Shown here: positions 1 to 8,214 of the stretch, in pieces
Layout of the letters: each line of letters opens with the position of its first letter
How positions within the stretch are numbered: position 1 is the first letter of the stretch
DNA from: Caballeronia jiangsuensis
GTDB lineage: Bacteria; Pseudomonadota; Gammaproteobacteria; Burkholderiales; Burkholderiaceae
Reading direction: 5' to 3'
DNA: 64,000 nt
Assembly: GCA_000648925.1 (NCBI GenBank)
Contig: JFHF01000036.1
Span: forward strand, 1-64,000
Notes under the pieces: model-generated
What the model was told of the DNA's origin: nothing
Seen by the model: only the letters and a program-made list of their open reading frames with translations
Databases searched by the model: none
Translations under genes and position numbers: made by a program

Positions 1-879
1 GGGCAACTCGCTGTCTCGCCGGTCGCTTTGGATACGTCGATGTTCTGGGTCGACGTCCCAGTCTTGGCCTTGGCGCTCGTGGACTTGTCGGTCGCGCCTA
101 GAAACTATCCAGTCTGCACGAAGCTGCGCGATCTGCTCGCGGAGCATATCAACGCGTGCCAGGCAGAAGGGCGGCCTCTCTTCACATGGCCGCGGCAGAA
201 CACGCTTGATCGCGCTGCACGCTATGAAGCAGTGAATGCCGATGCGCCCATTGCGCTGGCCATGCTTTACACGCCGAACGTCAGCGAGTACGGCGAGATC
301 GCGGAAGCCAACCTGCGGCGTTATTGCGCGCGTCACGGCTATGCCTTGCATGTTTATCGCGACATTCCGGATCAGGCCGGCTGGAATGCAGCGGGCAACT
401 GGTTCAAGCCATGGGTGCTGCGTCATCATCTCGAACAGCATCAATGGGTGTTCTGGATCGATGCGGACGTGCTCGTCGTCGATCAGAAGAAGCCGTTGGA
501 ACCAATGTTGCAGAACGCCGATCGGGTGTTGGCGGCGGATATCAGTTGGCATTTCAACTCGGGTGTCATGGGATTTCGTAACACGCGGGAGAATGCTCGG
601 TTGCTCGAAGAAGTCGCGCAGACGGTGAGCGAAATGTCGGACAAGTCGACTGTGTACGCGAACGGCGGCGACCAGGACATCTTCATCAAGGTCATGGAGC
701 GCCATGGAAAAGCCACCTATGACGAGCTGATCGACTGCACAGCGCTAAACACGCCTTATCAGCTTCAAACGCGCAATACCTTCATGGTGCATTACATGGG
801 GATGCAGCCGGCCTTTCGCACGCTTGCGATGCGTCATGGCGAGCAGCTCAGTCGGGAACTGGACGCGAGCGGCGTCTAA
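1..879 (+). CDS. Glycosyltransferase-like protein, 5' end cut by window
   Basis: The reading frame is open from base 1, so the true start probably lies upstream; a TTG at 28 is the first start-like codon but has no convincing ribosome site. The C-terminal half reads as a GT-A-fold sugar transferase. It has a strand ending in DADVLVV (a DxD-type metal/nucleotide-sugar motif), a later HFNSGVMGF segment, and a GGDQDIF segment of the kind seen in galactosyltransferase GMA12/MNN10-like proteins. No signal peptide or membrane segment is visible in the part present. It converges on the TPR/glycosyltransferase gene at 962-2491, which suggests a surface or flagellar glycosylation locus continuing to the left. 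Substrate cannot be told. Confidence 0.7.
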   Translation, partial: GQLAVSPVALDTSMFWVDVPVLALALVDLSVAPRNYPVCTKLRDLLAEHINACQAEGRPLFTWPRQNTLDRAARYEAVNADAPIALAMLYTPNVSEYGEIAEANLRRYCARHGYALHVYRDIPDQAGWNAAGNWFKPWVLRHHLEQHQWVFWIDADVLVVDQKKPLEPMLQNADRVLAADISWHFNSGVMGFRNTRENARLLEEVAQTVSEMSDKSTVYANGGDQDIFIKVMERHGKATYDELIDCTALNTPYQLQTRNTFMVHYMGMQPAFRTLAMRHGEQLSRELDASGV

Positions 880-961
880 ACTGCGGGCGCGGCAAGGCGA
901 GCGTGGTCGACGAGGGGCAGGAAGGGCTCGACTGCCCCCGAAGCTCAGGCGGGTTATTCAA

Positions 962-2491
962 CTACGACGACCGCCAGGCACCCCGTTCCAGTTCCACGAC
1001 CACGCGTGCCAACACCTCGTTCCAGTCGCCGCGTTCTTTCTGGTTGAAGATGCGCATGTTCGGGTACCACGGCGTATCCTCACGATCGCGCATCCAGCGC
1101 CAGCACCCCTGATACCGATTGAGCAGCCATACGCGCTTGCCCATTGCGCCGGCGAGATGCGCTATGGATGTGTCCACACAGATCACGAGATCCAGCGATG
1201 CGACGAGCGCGGCGGTATCGGCGAAATCGTTCATCTCGTTCATCCAGTCGACGATATGCACGCGCTGCCGGCGTTGCAATCTCTTCTCGTCGTTCGCTGG
1301 CTTCTGCACACTGATCCAGAGCGCATGGGGCCAGGCGATGAGCGCGTCGATCGTCTCGACCGGCATGCTTCGTCTCGCATCCACTTCCGGCACCAGCCCG
1401 CCGCCGGCCCACGCAAGACCGATACGCGGCCGCGCCGGGTCGTGCAGGCCAGCGAGCCGTTTCGACCAGCGCTGCGCTGCGCGCGGTTCCGCGTGCAAGT
1501 ACGGAATCGCGGCCGGGATGGAGTCGGCATCCGTGTCGAACGCCATCGGCAGTGACAGCAGCGGGCTGTACATGTCCCACTGTCGCAAGTCAACGCGCGT
1601 CGCATCGAGGTACACGAACTTGGATGACGTCGAACCGAAAGCGCGGCTCAACAGGCGTCGAAGAGGTTCGGGGCCGGCAAAGCCCACCTGGGAGAAACGC
1701 TCCATCGCCATCGGGATATATCGGCAGAAGTGAAGCGTGTCACCCAGCCCTTGCTCGTGCAGTATCAGCAGACGATCCCGATCCGCTCGCGTGCTTTCGC
1801 CTTTCCATTGAGGCATCGGCAGATTCGGCGGATTGACGTTCCTGTTGCCGCTCTCATCCTGAAACGTGGACCACCGATGTTCGAAGTGCGGCCACGCGTC
1901 CCTGTACCGACCCAGCGTGAGCAACGCATGACCGAGGTTGCCTTGAGCCTCCGGATTCGCCGGCTGAATCGACAAAGCGCGATGGAGTTGCTCGACTGCC
2001 GCGTCGAGGTGGCCCAGCGACTTCAACGATGCGCCGAGATTGCTGTGCGCCTGAAAATGACGAGGGCTGAGATCGATCACCTCGCGATATACCGCCGCCG
2101 CTTCCGCGAAGCGCAAATCCAATTGCAACGCGCGACCAAGGTTATAGAGCAGGACGCTCTTATCGATATCCGGGTGCCCTTGCGTTGCGATGTCGAGTGC
2201 GGTTCGCGCGCTTTCGGCGGCGCGGGCAAATGCGCCCAGGTGCGTCTGAATCACGCTGAGCGAATTGAGGAAAACCGGATTCGGCGAACGCTCGATTGCT
2301 TTCAGAACCCAGCGTTGCGCGTCTTTTGGATCGTCGAGCGCAAGCGCGGCGATGCCACGCAAATGGAGCGCTTCCGCGTTATCCGATTCGATGCTCAAAC
2401 ATCGTTCACTCCAGAACACCGCGCCTTGCCATTGGCCAGCGTTATAGCATTCGGCCGCCTGCTTATACATCGACTGAAAATCATCCTGCAT
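962..2491 (-). CDS. TPR-repeat protein with C-terminal GT9/GT41-like domain
   Basis: 509 residues. The first ~200 form tetratricopeptide repeats (recurring LHLRGIAAL-, LYNLGRALQ-, AHSNLGASL-, AQGNLGHAL-type helices). The remainder resembles the heptosyltransferase/O-GlcNAc-transferase-like glycosyltransferase fold: HEQGLGDTLHFCRY near residue 250, RIGLAWAGGG near 360 and VDTSIAHLAGAMGKRVWLL near 450. TPR-GT fusions like this are common in Burkholderiaceae and are often linked to protein or surface glycan modification. That role is inferred from the family and from the neighbouring glycosyltransferase, not proven here. The start is ATG; the stop converges on the gene at 1-879 with an 82-bp gap. 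Confidence 0.75.
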   Translation of the reverse strand: MQDDFQSMYKQAAECYNAGQWQGAVFWSERCLSIESDNAEALHLRGIAALALDDPKDAQRWVLKAIERSPNPVFLNSLSVIQTHLGAFARAAESARTALDIATQGHPDIDKSVLLYNLGRALQLDLRFAEAAAVYREVIDLSPRHFQAHSNLGASLKSLGHLDAAVEQLHRALSIQPANPEAQGNLGHALLTLGRYRDAWPHFEHRWSTFQDESGNRNVNPPNLPMPQWKGESTRADRDRLLILHEQGLGDTLHFCRYIPMAMERFSQVGFAGPEPLRRLLSRAFGSTSSKFVYLDATRVDLRQWDMYSPLLSLPMAFDTDADSIPAAIPYLHAEPRAAQRWSKRLAGLHDPARPRIGLAWAGGGLVPEVDARRSMPVETIDALIAWPHALWISVQKPANDEKRLQRRQRVHIVDWMNEMNDFADTAALVASLDLVICVDTSIAHLAGAMGKRVWLLNRYQGCWRWMRDREDTPWYPNMRIFNQKERGDWNEVLARVVVELERGAWRSS

Positions 2492-2883
2492 CCCTGAAAC
2501 GACTCCGAATGTTTTACCAACCGCGTCACCGATTCTATCGATCGGTTTCGATTCGCCAATCGTCAGATTGGAAAATTGAGTGTTTCCATCGGGAGATTTG
2601 CAGGCGTGTCGTCGTGCCGAGTTCGCCGCTTGTAGCTATCCCGAAGCAATCCTCTAACGAAAGCAAAGCCTTATCCCACAAGGCTTCGAGGCCGATTCAC
2701 GTGCTCACGCACCGATCAGGGGCACGTCGATTGCTCAGTGCGAACGCCCGTTCCGCCGAGTCTTCGAAATCAAACTTCGTTGCAAGCGGGCAGGGAAGGT
2801 CAACAAGGGAGAGTCTCAGGCCGGGCATCACGCACGCGCGCCACGGACTCGAATAGAAAAGAACCAGAGAAAAAGGTGGAACC
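2492..2883. other. Intergenic region, no gene seen
   Basis: A 392-bp divergent gap between the TPR gene (minus) and the DUF4397 lipoprotein (plus). It is visibly AT-richer than the genes beside it near 2500-2700, as expected for promoters. A small hairpin with 7-bp arms lies at 2666-2686 but has no U-tract. Short reading frames here are overlaps of neighbouring genes and lack coding character. Confidence 0.5.
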
Positions 2884-3666
2884 ATGAAGCTCATCCGCAC
2901 CGCTGCCGCGCTCGCCGCCGTTGCCGCTTTGCTCTCCGCTTGCGGCGGAAGCTCCGACGATGTCGGCAAGGAAATCGGCGTCACGCCGGCGCAGGTCCAT
3001 TTCATCCACGCGATTCCGAGCGGCCCGAACGTCGACTTCTACGACAACGCCAAGGTCCTGCAGCCGAATCTCGCCTACAAGGCAGTGACCAACTTCGCGA
3101 ACATCGACACGGGCCAGCACAGTTTCTCGTACGCAGCCGTCAACACGACGACGCAACTCGCCACCGACACGAGCATCTCGAATGCCGCGAAAGGGCATGA
3201 GTACACGGTGATCGCGCTGCCGGACGCGGGCTTCCTGCCGTCGATCGCGGTCATCGACGATCCGTTCGACAAGGGCTTGCTGTCGAGCAGCGCGCGCGTG
3301 CGCGCGTTCAACGCGTCGACGAACGCGCCGAACCTCGATATCTATCTCGTCGCGCCGGGGACGAACATCGCGAGCGTCAGTCCGACGATGGCGGGCGTCG
3401 CCTACAAGAACGCCGTGCCCGCGACGACGCAGGATTCCATCTACGTCTCGGGCGGCACGTACCAGTTGATCGCGACGCTTCCGGGCACGAAGACGCCGGT
3501 CTACACATCGGCCTCGTTCACGCTCGTCAACAACGCGGACTGGCTCGTGACGACGCTGCCTTCGGGCAATGCGGTCTCGCAACTCGTGCCGGAGAAGATC
3601 CGTATGCTGGTCGCGCAGGGCGGCAACACGCAGCAACCGGCGCTGGAATTGCCCGACACGCAATAA
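2884..3666 (+). CDS. DUF4397-type lipoprotein
   Basis: 260 residues beginning with a lipoprotein signal peptide; the lipobox LLSAC puts the lipidated cysteine at about residue 20, followed by GGSSDD. The mature part matches the DUF4397 pattern of beta-sandwich repeats: VHFIHAIPSGPNVDFY near residue 40, then a second unit near 140 with RVRAFNASTNAPNLDIYLV. The role is unknown; proteins of this family are exported and often multi-copy in Burkholderiales. An AAAGGTGG ribosome site precedes the ATG, and the gene ends in a strong terminator, so it is probably monocistronic. Confidence 0.85.
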   Translation: MKLIRTAAALAAVAALLSACGGSSDDVGKEIGVTPAQVHFIHAIPSGPNVDFYDNAKVLQPNLAYKAVTNFANIDTGQHSFSYAAVNTTTQLATDTSISNAAKGHEYTVIALPDAGFLPSIAVIDDPFDKGLLSSSARVRAFNASTNAPNLDIYLVAPGTNIASVSPTMAGVAYKNAVPATTQDSIYVSGGTYQLIATLPGTKTPVYTSASFTLVNNADWLVTTLPSGNAVSQLVPEKIRMLVAQGGNTQQPALELPDTQ

Positions 3667-3687
3667 AGACGAGCGCCTGAAGCAACG

Positions 3688-3721
3688 AAACCCGGCCGCG
3701 CAGCATCGGCCGGGTTTTTTG
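3688..3721 (+). terminator. Rho-independent terminator after DUF4397 gene
   Basis: GC-rich stem CCCGGCCG pairing with CGGCCGGG across a short loop, followed by seven T residues, 21 bp after the stop codon. Confidence 0.9.
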
Positions 3722-3745
3722 CATTTGGCGCGCGCCGCAGCGACG

Positions 3746-3779
3746 CAAAAAAAATCCCGCCACGCGAACGTGGCGGGAA
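3746..3779 (-). terminator. Terminator for the entericidin gene
   Basis: Read on the minus strand: stem CCCGCCACG/CGTGGCGGG with an 8-base T-run after it (A-run on the plus strand). It lies about 70 bp beyond the entericidin stop. Confidence 0.8.
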
Positions 3780-3850
3780 GACAGGGTCCTACATCAACGC
3801 TATGGAACGCCTGAGCGCGTGCGCCGCAACGATGCGGCGCACGTCGCCCG

Positions 3851-3985
3851 TTACTTGTGCTCCTCGGCGGAATTCGAAATGGCCTGACCGCCCTTCGAAA
3901 TGTCCTGGCCAGCGCCCGAGACGGTGTTGCAGCCCGCGAGAGCCGCCGTGCCTGCAATCAGCAGTAGAGCGATGAGTCGAGTCAT
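3851..3985 (-). CDS. Entericidin A/B family lipoprotein
   Basis: 44 residues. MTRLIALLLIAG starts a signal peptide with lipobox LAGC (Cys19), followed by NTVSGAGQDISKGGQAISNSA, the typical entericidin-like amphipathic tail. The ATG at 3985 is chosen over longer in-frame starts because an AAGGGGA ribosome site sits 7 bases upstream and the signal peptide begins there. Entericidins are small stress- or stationary-phase-induced outer-membrane lipoproteins (toxin/antidote pair in E. coli). Single copies in Burkholderiales are usually annotated only by family, so a killing role is not implied. Confidence 0.85.
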   Translation of the reverse strand: MTRLIALLLIAGTAALAGCNTVSGAGQDISKGGQAISNSAEEHK

Positions 3986-4170
3986 GTTTATTCCCCTTGG
4001 AGTTGAAATGCGTGACTGGAATCGGGTTCGCGCATCATTGTCTGGTGACGGACCTCTTCGACGCCCCGCATACCGGTGTGAACAATCATAAAAAAATCGG
4101 TCGGTCTCAGGCTGTAGGCACGCGTGCGATTTTGCTGTCGGCGGCGTCTGCATTCGATGTCGGCATCGTC

Positions 4171-5679
4171 CTACGCGGATGGCGCGACGACGGGCGCATC
4201 CACGCTGCGCTCACGCGGCATCGATACGCTGATCGACGTGCCATGCGGCGACGCGCGCTCGATCTCGAAGCGCCCGCCGCGCGCCGAGACGCGCTGGCGC
4301 ATCCCGACGAGCCCATGCGTCTGCGTGCGCTTGAGATCCTGCGGCCGGATGCCGATGCCGTCATCGATGATCGAGAGCGACACGTTCTCTTCATCGACGT
4401 CGAGCGTCACTCGGATGCGGCTAGCGTGCGCGTACTTCGCCGCGTTGGTCAGCGTCTCCTGCGCGACGCGAAAGAGCGCGATTTCGATCGCCTCGCCGAG
4501 CTTCACGTCGTCGCCCGGCAGATCGAACTCGACGCTCCAGCCGTTGCGTTGCGCGGCTTCGTCGGCAAGCGAGCGCAATGCGGTCACGAGGCCGAAGCTG
4601 GCGAGCACGGTCGGCCGCATGTCCTCGATGATGCGTCGCTTCAACGCGATGCCCTGATCCAGATTGCCGAGCGCGCGCGCGAGTTTTTCGGCCATCGCGG
4701 GTTCCGTGTTCTTGAGCTTGCCGCGCACCCACGCGACATCCATCTTGCTCGCGGTGAGGATCGAGCCGAGCTCGTCGTGCAGTTCGCGCGCAAGCTCCGT
4801 CTTCTCGTTTTCGCTGACCGATTGCAAGTGCCAGGCGAGCGCTTCGAGCTGGCGCGTGCGCGCGAACACGAGTTGATCGAGCTCTTCCTGTTGCGTGATG
4901 AGCGCCTTCTGCACGCGCGCCTGCTTGTCGAGCTGGATGCCCAGATTGCGAAAGAGCAGGATGAACAACACGATATTGAGCGCGCACAGTGCGCCGACAC
5001 AGAGCGTCGAGATGCGCTGGTCGGCACGGCTCGCGTCGAGCGCATGCTGCGCGCGTTGTTCCTCGTTCAGACGCAGGAGCGATAACGCCGCGTCGAGCGT
5101 CGCGCTCGTGTCGGGCGGCGGCGCGAGGATGCGGTCGAGTGCGGCCGCGTCGGCCGGCGGGTCGGCGAAGCGCACCGTGCCTTGCGCGATTTCATCGTCG
5201 GCGGCGGCGCGGATCTGCGCGAAGCTCGCGAGCGCGGTGTCGTCGCCGATGCGACGGTAGTACGCATCGAGCCACGCCAGCGTGCGCCGCACGCGCTCCG
5301 CCGTCTCCCTGAAGTGCGCCGGAAACGCGCCATCCGCTTTCAGCGCGAAGCCGCGCTCGTCGGCGGTGAGCGTGGCGAGATCGGCGGCGAGCATCGAAAG
5401 CTGCGCGGTCGCGCCCTTCGCTTCGAGCGCGGTTTCATATTCCGACGCGATGCGCATCCGTCCCGATTCCAGAATGATCAAGCCGCCCACGGTGATGACG
5501 ATCGCGACTGTCATCGCGACCGCCCAGCTATAGCGGCGCATCCAGTCGTTCAAACGCGCCGCGCGGCGCGCGATGCCGGCCGGCGCGGGCGGCGTGGACG
5601 CTTTCGGCATGGCGGGCTCGTCGGCTGCGAAGAGGGGCGGGTCGTCGGGCAGGATCGCGGCTCGCGGTACGTGGCTCAT
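4171..5679 (-). CDS. CHASE3 sensor histidine kinase, NarL-type (HisKA_3)
   Basis: 502 residues from the ATG at 5679; an in-frame GTG at 5703 would add 8. Layout: cytoplasmic N-tail, membrane segment about 51-70, a periplasmic helical CHASE3-like domain 71-223 (LATLTADERGFALKADG), membrane segment 224-243, coiled coil 250-290, then HisKA_3 with phospho-acceptor His301 in LARELHDELGS, and an HATPase_c domain (SIIDDGIGI, GLVGMRQRV). HisKA_3 kinases partner NarL/LuxR-type regulators, and the fitting partner is the regulator at 7090-7722. Three genes on the other strand separate the two. The signal is unknown. Confidence 0.85.
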   Translation of the reverse strand: MSHVPRAAILPDDPPLFAADEPAMPKASTPPAPAGIARRAARLNDWMRRYSWAVAMTVAIVITVGGLIILESGRMRIASEYETALEAKGATAQLSMLAADLATLTADERGFALKADGAFPAHFRETAERVRRTLAWLDAYYRRIGDDTALASFAQIRAAADDEIAQGTVRFADPPADAAALDRILAPPPDTSATLDAALSLLRLNEEQRAQHALDASRADQRISTLCVGALCALNIVLFILLFRNLGIQLDKQARVQKALITQQEELDQLVFARTRQLEALAWHLQSVSENEKTELARELHDELGSILTASKMDVAWVRGKLKNTEPAMAEKLARALGNLDQGIALKRRIIEDMRPTVLASFGLVTALRSLADEAAQRNGWSVEFDLPGDDVKLGEAIEIALFRVAQETLTNAAKYAHASRIRVTLDVDEENVSLSIIDDGIGIRPQDLKRTQTHGLVGMRQRVSARGGRFEIERASPHGTSISVSMPRERSVDAPVVAPSA

Positions 5680-5828
5680 GGTGTCGGTGGTTCGGCGTTT
5701 CACTTCGGCAGCCGGCTTGAAAGCGAGTGTCGGTGGATTCCCACAGCAAAAAAGGAGCCTGCCCGAATGCGCCGCGCGGCGGGCATCGCTAGCATGGTTC
5801 CGTCATTCATTCTTTACGGGGAACGATC

Positions 5829-6005
5829 ATGCTGAAGTGGGCCTTGTTTTTCGCGATCGTGGCCGTGATCGCCGGGGTGCTGGGCTTTACGGGCGTCGCT
5901 GCGGGCGCGGCGGCCATCGCCAAGTTCCTGTTCGTGCTCTTCCTGATCCTGTGCGTCGTGTTCCTGGTGCTGGGCTTCGTCGTCACGAAAAAAGCCATCG
6001 ATTAG
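5829..6005 (+). CDS. DUF1328 small membrane protein (first copy)
   Basis: 58 residues, almost wholly hydrophobic: MLKWALFFAIVAVIAGVLGF, then a TGVAAGAAAIAKFLF segment diagnostic of DUF1328/YtjA, ending VVTKKAID. Two transmembrane helices are predicted. A GGGGAA ribosome site lies 5 bases before the ATG. It is divergent from the histidine kinase (149 bp between starts) and 54 bp ahead of a second paralogue. DUF1328 proteins have no assigned biochemical function; in Burkholderiales they often accompany stress-response genes, as here. Confidence 0.9.
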   Translation: MLKWALFFAIVAVIAGVLGFTGVAAGAAAIAKFLFVLFLILCVVFLVLGFVVTKKAID

Positions 6006-6059
6006 CGGCGCTTGCGTCGGCTCGCCGGACCGTTCTCAACCACTTAGGAAGGAGCTCAC

Positions 6060-6221
6060 ATGCTTCACTACGCCGCTGTCTTCTTCGTCATCGCCATCAT
6101 CGCCGCCGTGTTCGGCTTCACGGGCATCGCGGCCGGCGCGGCGGAAATCGCGAAGATTCTTTTCTTCATTTTTCTCGTCGTGTTCGTGGTCACCTTGCTG
6201 CTTGGCGTGTTCCGCACATGA
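6060..6221 (+). CDS. DUF1328 small membrane protein (second copy)
   Basis: 53 residues, clearly paralogous to the gene at 5829: both contain an xFGFTGxAAGAAxIAK-like core. It has two membrane helices and a short FRT tail. A strong AGGAAGGAG ribosome site sits 5-6 bases upstream. The tandem arrangement and shared terminator at 6254-6292 suggest a two-gene operon that arose by duplication. Function unknown. Confidence 0.9.
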   Translation: MLHYAAVFFVIAIIAAVFGFTGIAAGAAEIAKILFFIFLVVFVVTLLLGVFRT

Positions 6222-6253
6222 CGCCCGCATCAGGGCGAAAGCCATGAGCCATC

Positions 6254-6292
6254 AAGCCGCGCGCCGGACTTACGACCGTCGCGCGGCTTTTT
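6254..6292 (+). terminator. Terminator after the DUF1328 pair
   Basis: Ten-base stem AAGCCGCGCG/CGCGCGGCTT with a 16-base loop, followed by TTTTT. Confidence 0.8.
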
Positions 6293-6416
6293 CGAGGGGC
6301 AGGCATGACACATGCATCGGAACCTCTGATTGGATAGCAGGGTTCTATGCACGCGGCATCTGCAAGGACCTGCTCCAGCGAACAGTCATCTCATCCCGTA
6401 CAGAGGAGCGAACCAA

Positions 6417-6992
6417 ATGTCCAAATCGTCTGCTGTGAAAGCCGAGTCGAACCAGTCCTCCGGCGCTTTTGTTCTCGATGTCGAAAAAATTCGCGCCGAT
6501 GCGCGTCAGCACATGGACGAAGGCGCGGTGACGGAGGGATACGGCGCCGACCGCGAGACGGTCCTGAAGCTGCTCAACGATTCGCTCGCCACCGAAATCG
6601 TCTGCACGCTGCGCTACAAGCGTCATTACTTCATGGCGAAGGGCATTCACTCGGAAGCCGTCGCGCAGGAGTTCCTGGAGCACGCGAACGAGGAGCAGGA
6701 GCACGCCGACACGCTCGCCGAGCGCATCGTGCAACTGGGCGGCGCGCCGAATTTCGCGCCCGACGGCCTCTCGTCGCGCTCGCATTCCGAGTACAACGAA
6801 GGCAAGGATCTGATCGACATGATCCGCGAGAATCTGATCGCCGAGCGTATCGCGATCGATACGTACCGCGAGATCATCCGCTATCTCGGCGACAAGGACG
6901 TCACGACGCGCCGCATCTTCGAGGACATTCTGGCCGTCGAGGAAGAACACGCCGACGATATGGCGGATCTGCTGGAAGGCCGTAACGGCTAA
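6417..6992 (+). CDS. Ferritin-like (bacterioferritin/Dps-type) protein
   Basis: 191 residues from the ATG at 6417, which follows an AGAGGAG ribosome site; an upstream in-frame ATG at 6330 has none. Four-helix ferritin-like fold. Carboxylate/histidine metal ligands appear as ATEIVCTLRYKRH (helix 1), EHANEEQEHADTLAER (helix 2), ENLIAERIAIDTYREI (helix 3) and ILAVEEEHADDMADLL (helix 4). This gives two ExxH pairs plus bridging glutamates, so the diiron site looks intact. The likely role is iron storage or peroxide protection. It sits between the DUF1328 pair and a NarL-type regulator, consistent with a stress-response cluster. Confidence 0.85.
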   Translation: MSKSSAVKAESNQSSGAFVLDVEKIRADARQHMDEGAVTEGYGADRETVLKLLNDSLATEIVCTLRYKRHYFMAKGIHSEAVAQEFLEHANEEQEHADTLAERIVQLGGAPNFAPDGLSSRSHSEYNEGKDLIDMIRENLIAERIAIDTYREIIRYLGDKDVTTRRIFEDILAVEEEHADDMADLLEGRNG

Positions 6993-7089
6993 GGGCGACG
7001 CGGCCGGATACGCTTCGGGCGTATTCTGGCCGCTGCATGAAATGACCGATCAACTACTACAAGAGCGTCCGGCAGCGCGGACGACGCGA

Positions 7090-7722
7090 ATGATTCGAGT
7101 CTTGATAGCCGACGACCACGCGATCGTGCGCAGCGGATTCAGGCAGTTCGTCGTGGACGAGCCCGATATGGAAGTCGCGGGCGAGGCCGCAACCGGCGAC
7201 GAAGCCATCGCGCTCGTGCGCGCGCAGGCGTTCGACGTCGTGCTGCTCGATATCGCGATGCCGGACAAGAACGGCGTCGACACCTTGCGCGTGATCAAGC
7301 AGATCCGCCCGGAGCAGGGCGTGCTGATGCTCTCGGGTTTTCCGGAGAGCCAGTACGCGATCAACCTGCTGAAGGCGGGCGCGAACGGTTATCTGAACAA
7401 GGACGCCGCGCCCGAGGAGATCGTGCGCGCGATCCGCACCGTGGCGCGCGGACATCGGTATCTGTCCGAGTTCATCGCGGATGCGCTCGCCGACAAGCTC
7501 GACAAGCCTGCCGCCGAACGGCCGCACGAACTGCTGTCGGAGCGCGAGTTCCAGATTTTCTGCAAGCTCGCGGGTGGGCGGATTCCGACGGAAATCGCGC
7601 AGGAACTGCATCTTTCGGTCAAGACGGTGAGCACGTATCGCGCGCGCGTGCTCGAAAAAATGCGGCTTTCCAATAACGCCGATCTCACGTATTACGCGAT
7701 CAAGAATGGCCTGATCGAATAG
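7090..7722 (+). CDS. NarL/FixJ-type response regulator
   Basis: 210 residues. Receiver domain with acidic pair in VLIADDHAIVRSGF, phospho-acceptor Asp54 in VVLLDIAMPDKNG and a conserved Lys in GYLNKDAA. LuxR-type helix-turn-helix at about 145-205 (LSEREFQIFCKLAGGR, EIAQELHLSVKTVSTYR). I place the start at 7090 because it puts the aspartate at the usual position 54; an in-frame ATG at 7042 would add 16 residues, and neither has a good ribosome site. It is the probable output partner of the HisKA_3 kinase at 4171-5679. Confidence 0.85.
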   Translation: MIRVLIADDHAIVRSGFRQFVVDEPDMEVAGEAATGDEAIALVRAQAFDVVLLDIAMPDKNGVDTLRVIKQIRPEQGVLMLSGFPESQYAINLLKAGANGYLNKDAAPEEIVRAIRTVARGHRYLSEFIADALADKLDKPAAERPHELLSEREFQIFCKLAGGRIPTEIAQELHLSVKTVSTYRARVLEKMRLSNNADLTYYAIKNGLIE

Positions 7723-7768
7723 CGGCGCATGGTTTGAAATCCGCGAGCACTGCCGGAGGGCGCCCGAC

Positions 7769-8209
7769 GTGGGCAATCACATCACCACTGACGACCGAAG
7801 CGGGCAGCCGGGCGCGCGGCGCACGCCGCTTGCGGTGCTGTTGATCGAGGACTCGCCGCTGATCCGCCGCAGCCTGACCGAGGCGATCGATGCGCTCGGG
7901 CCGTGGCGCGTGAGCGCGTTCGCCGATGCGCCGGACGATGCGATCGCGTTGCTGTCGGCGCAGGCGTTCGACGCGGTGATCGTCGATCTGCAACTGAAGC
8001 GCGGCTCGGGCATCGACGTGCTCGCGTGGCTCGAGGAATGCGGCGCGGCGCGCTCGCCGGGCGCGTTCGTCGCGGTGCTCACGAATCACGCGCTGCCGAC
8101 GTATCGTGAGCGTTGCCTGCAATACGGCGTGCGTCACTTCTTCGACAAGTCGCTCGAATTCGATCGTGTGCTTGACGCGTTGTGCGATTACGCACGCGGG
8201 CGCACCTGA
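7769..8209 (+). CDS. Single-domain response regulator (receiver only)
   Basis: 146 residues, GTG start chosen because a perfect GGAGGG lies 8 bases upstream. Receiver fold only: LLIEDSPLIRRSL near residue 24, phospho-acceptor Asp in VIVDLQLKRGSG near 73, and the conserved Lys in HFFDKSLEFDR near 130. It has no DNA-binding or catalytic output domain. It lies 46 bp after the NarL-type regulator and is probably cotranscribed with it. It may act as a phosphate sink or by protein contact in the same pathway, which is inference. Confidence 0.8.
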   Translation: MGNHITTDDRSGQPGARRTPLAVLLIEDSPLIRRSLTEAIDALGPWRVSAFADAPDDAIALLSAQAFDAVIVDLQLKRGSGIDVLAWLEECGAARSPGAFVAVLTNHALPTYRERCLQYGVRHFFDKSLEFDRVLDALCDYARGRT

Positions 8210-8214
8210 AGCCG

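Noticed and set aside
914..938. Hairpin with 7-bp arms between the two left-edge genes as a terminator
   Set aside because: The loop is long and there is no T-run on either strand.
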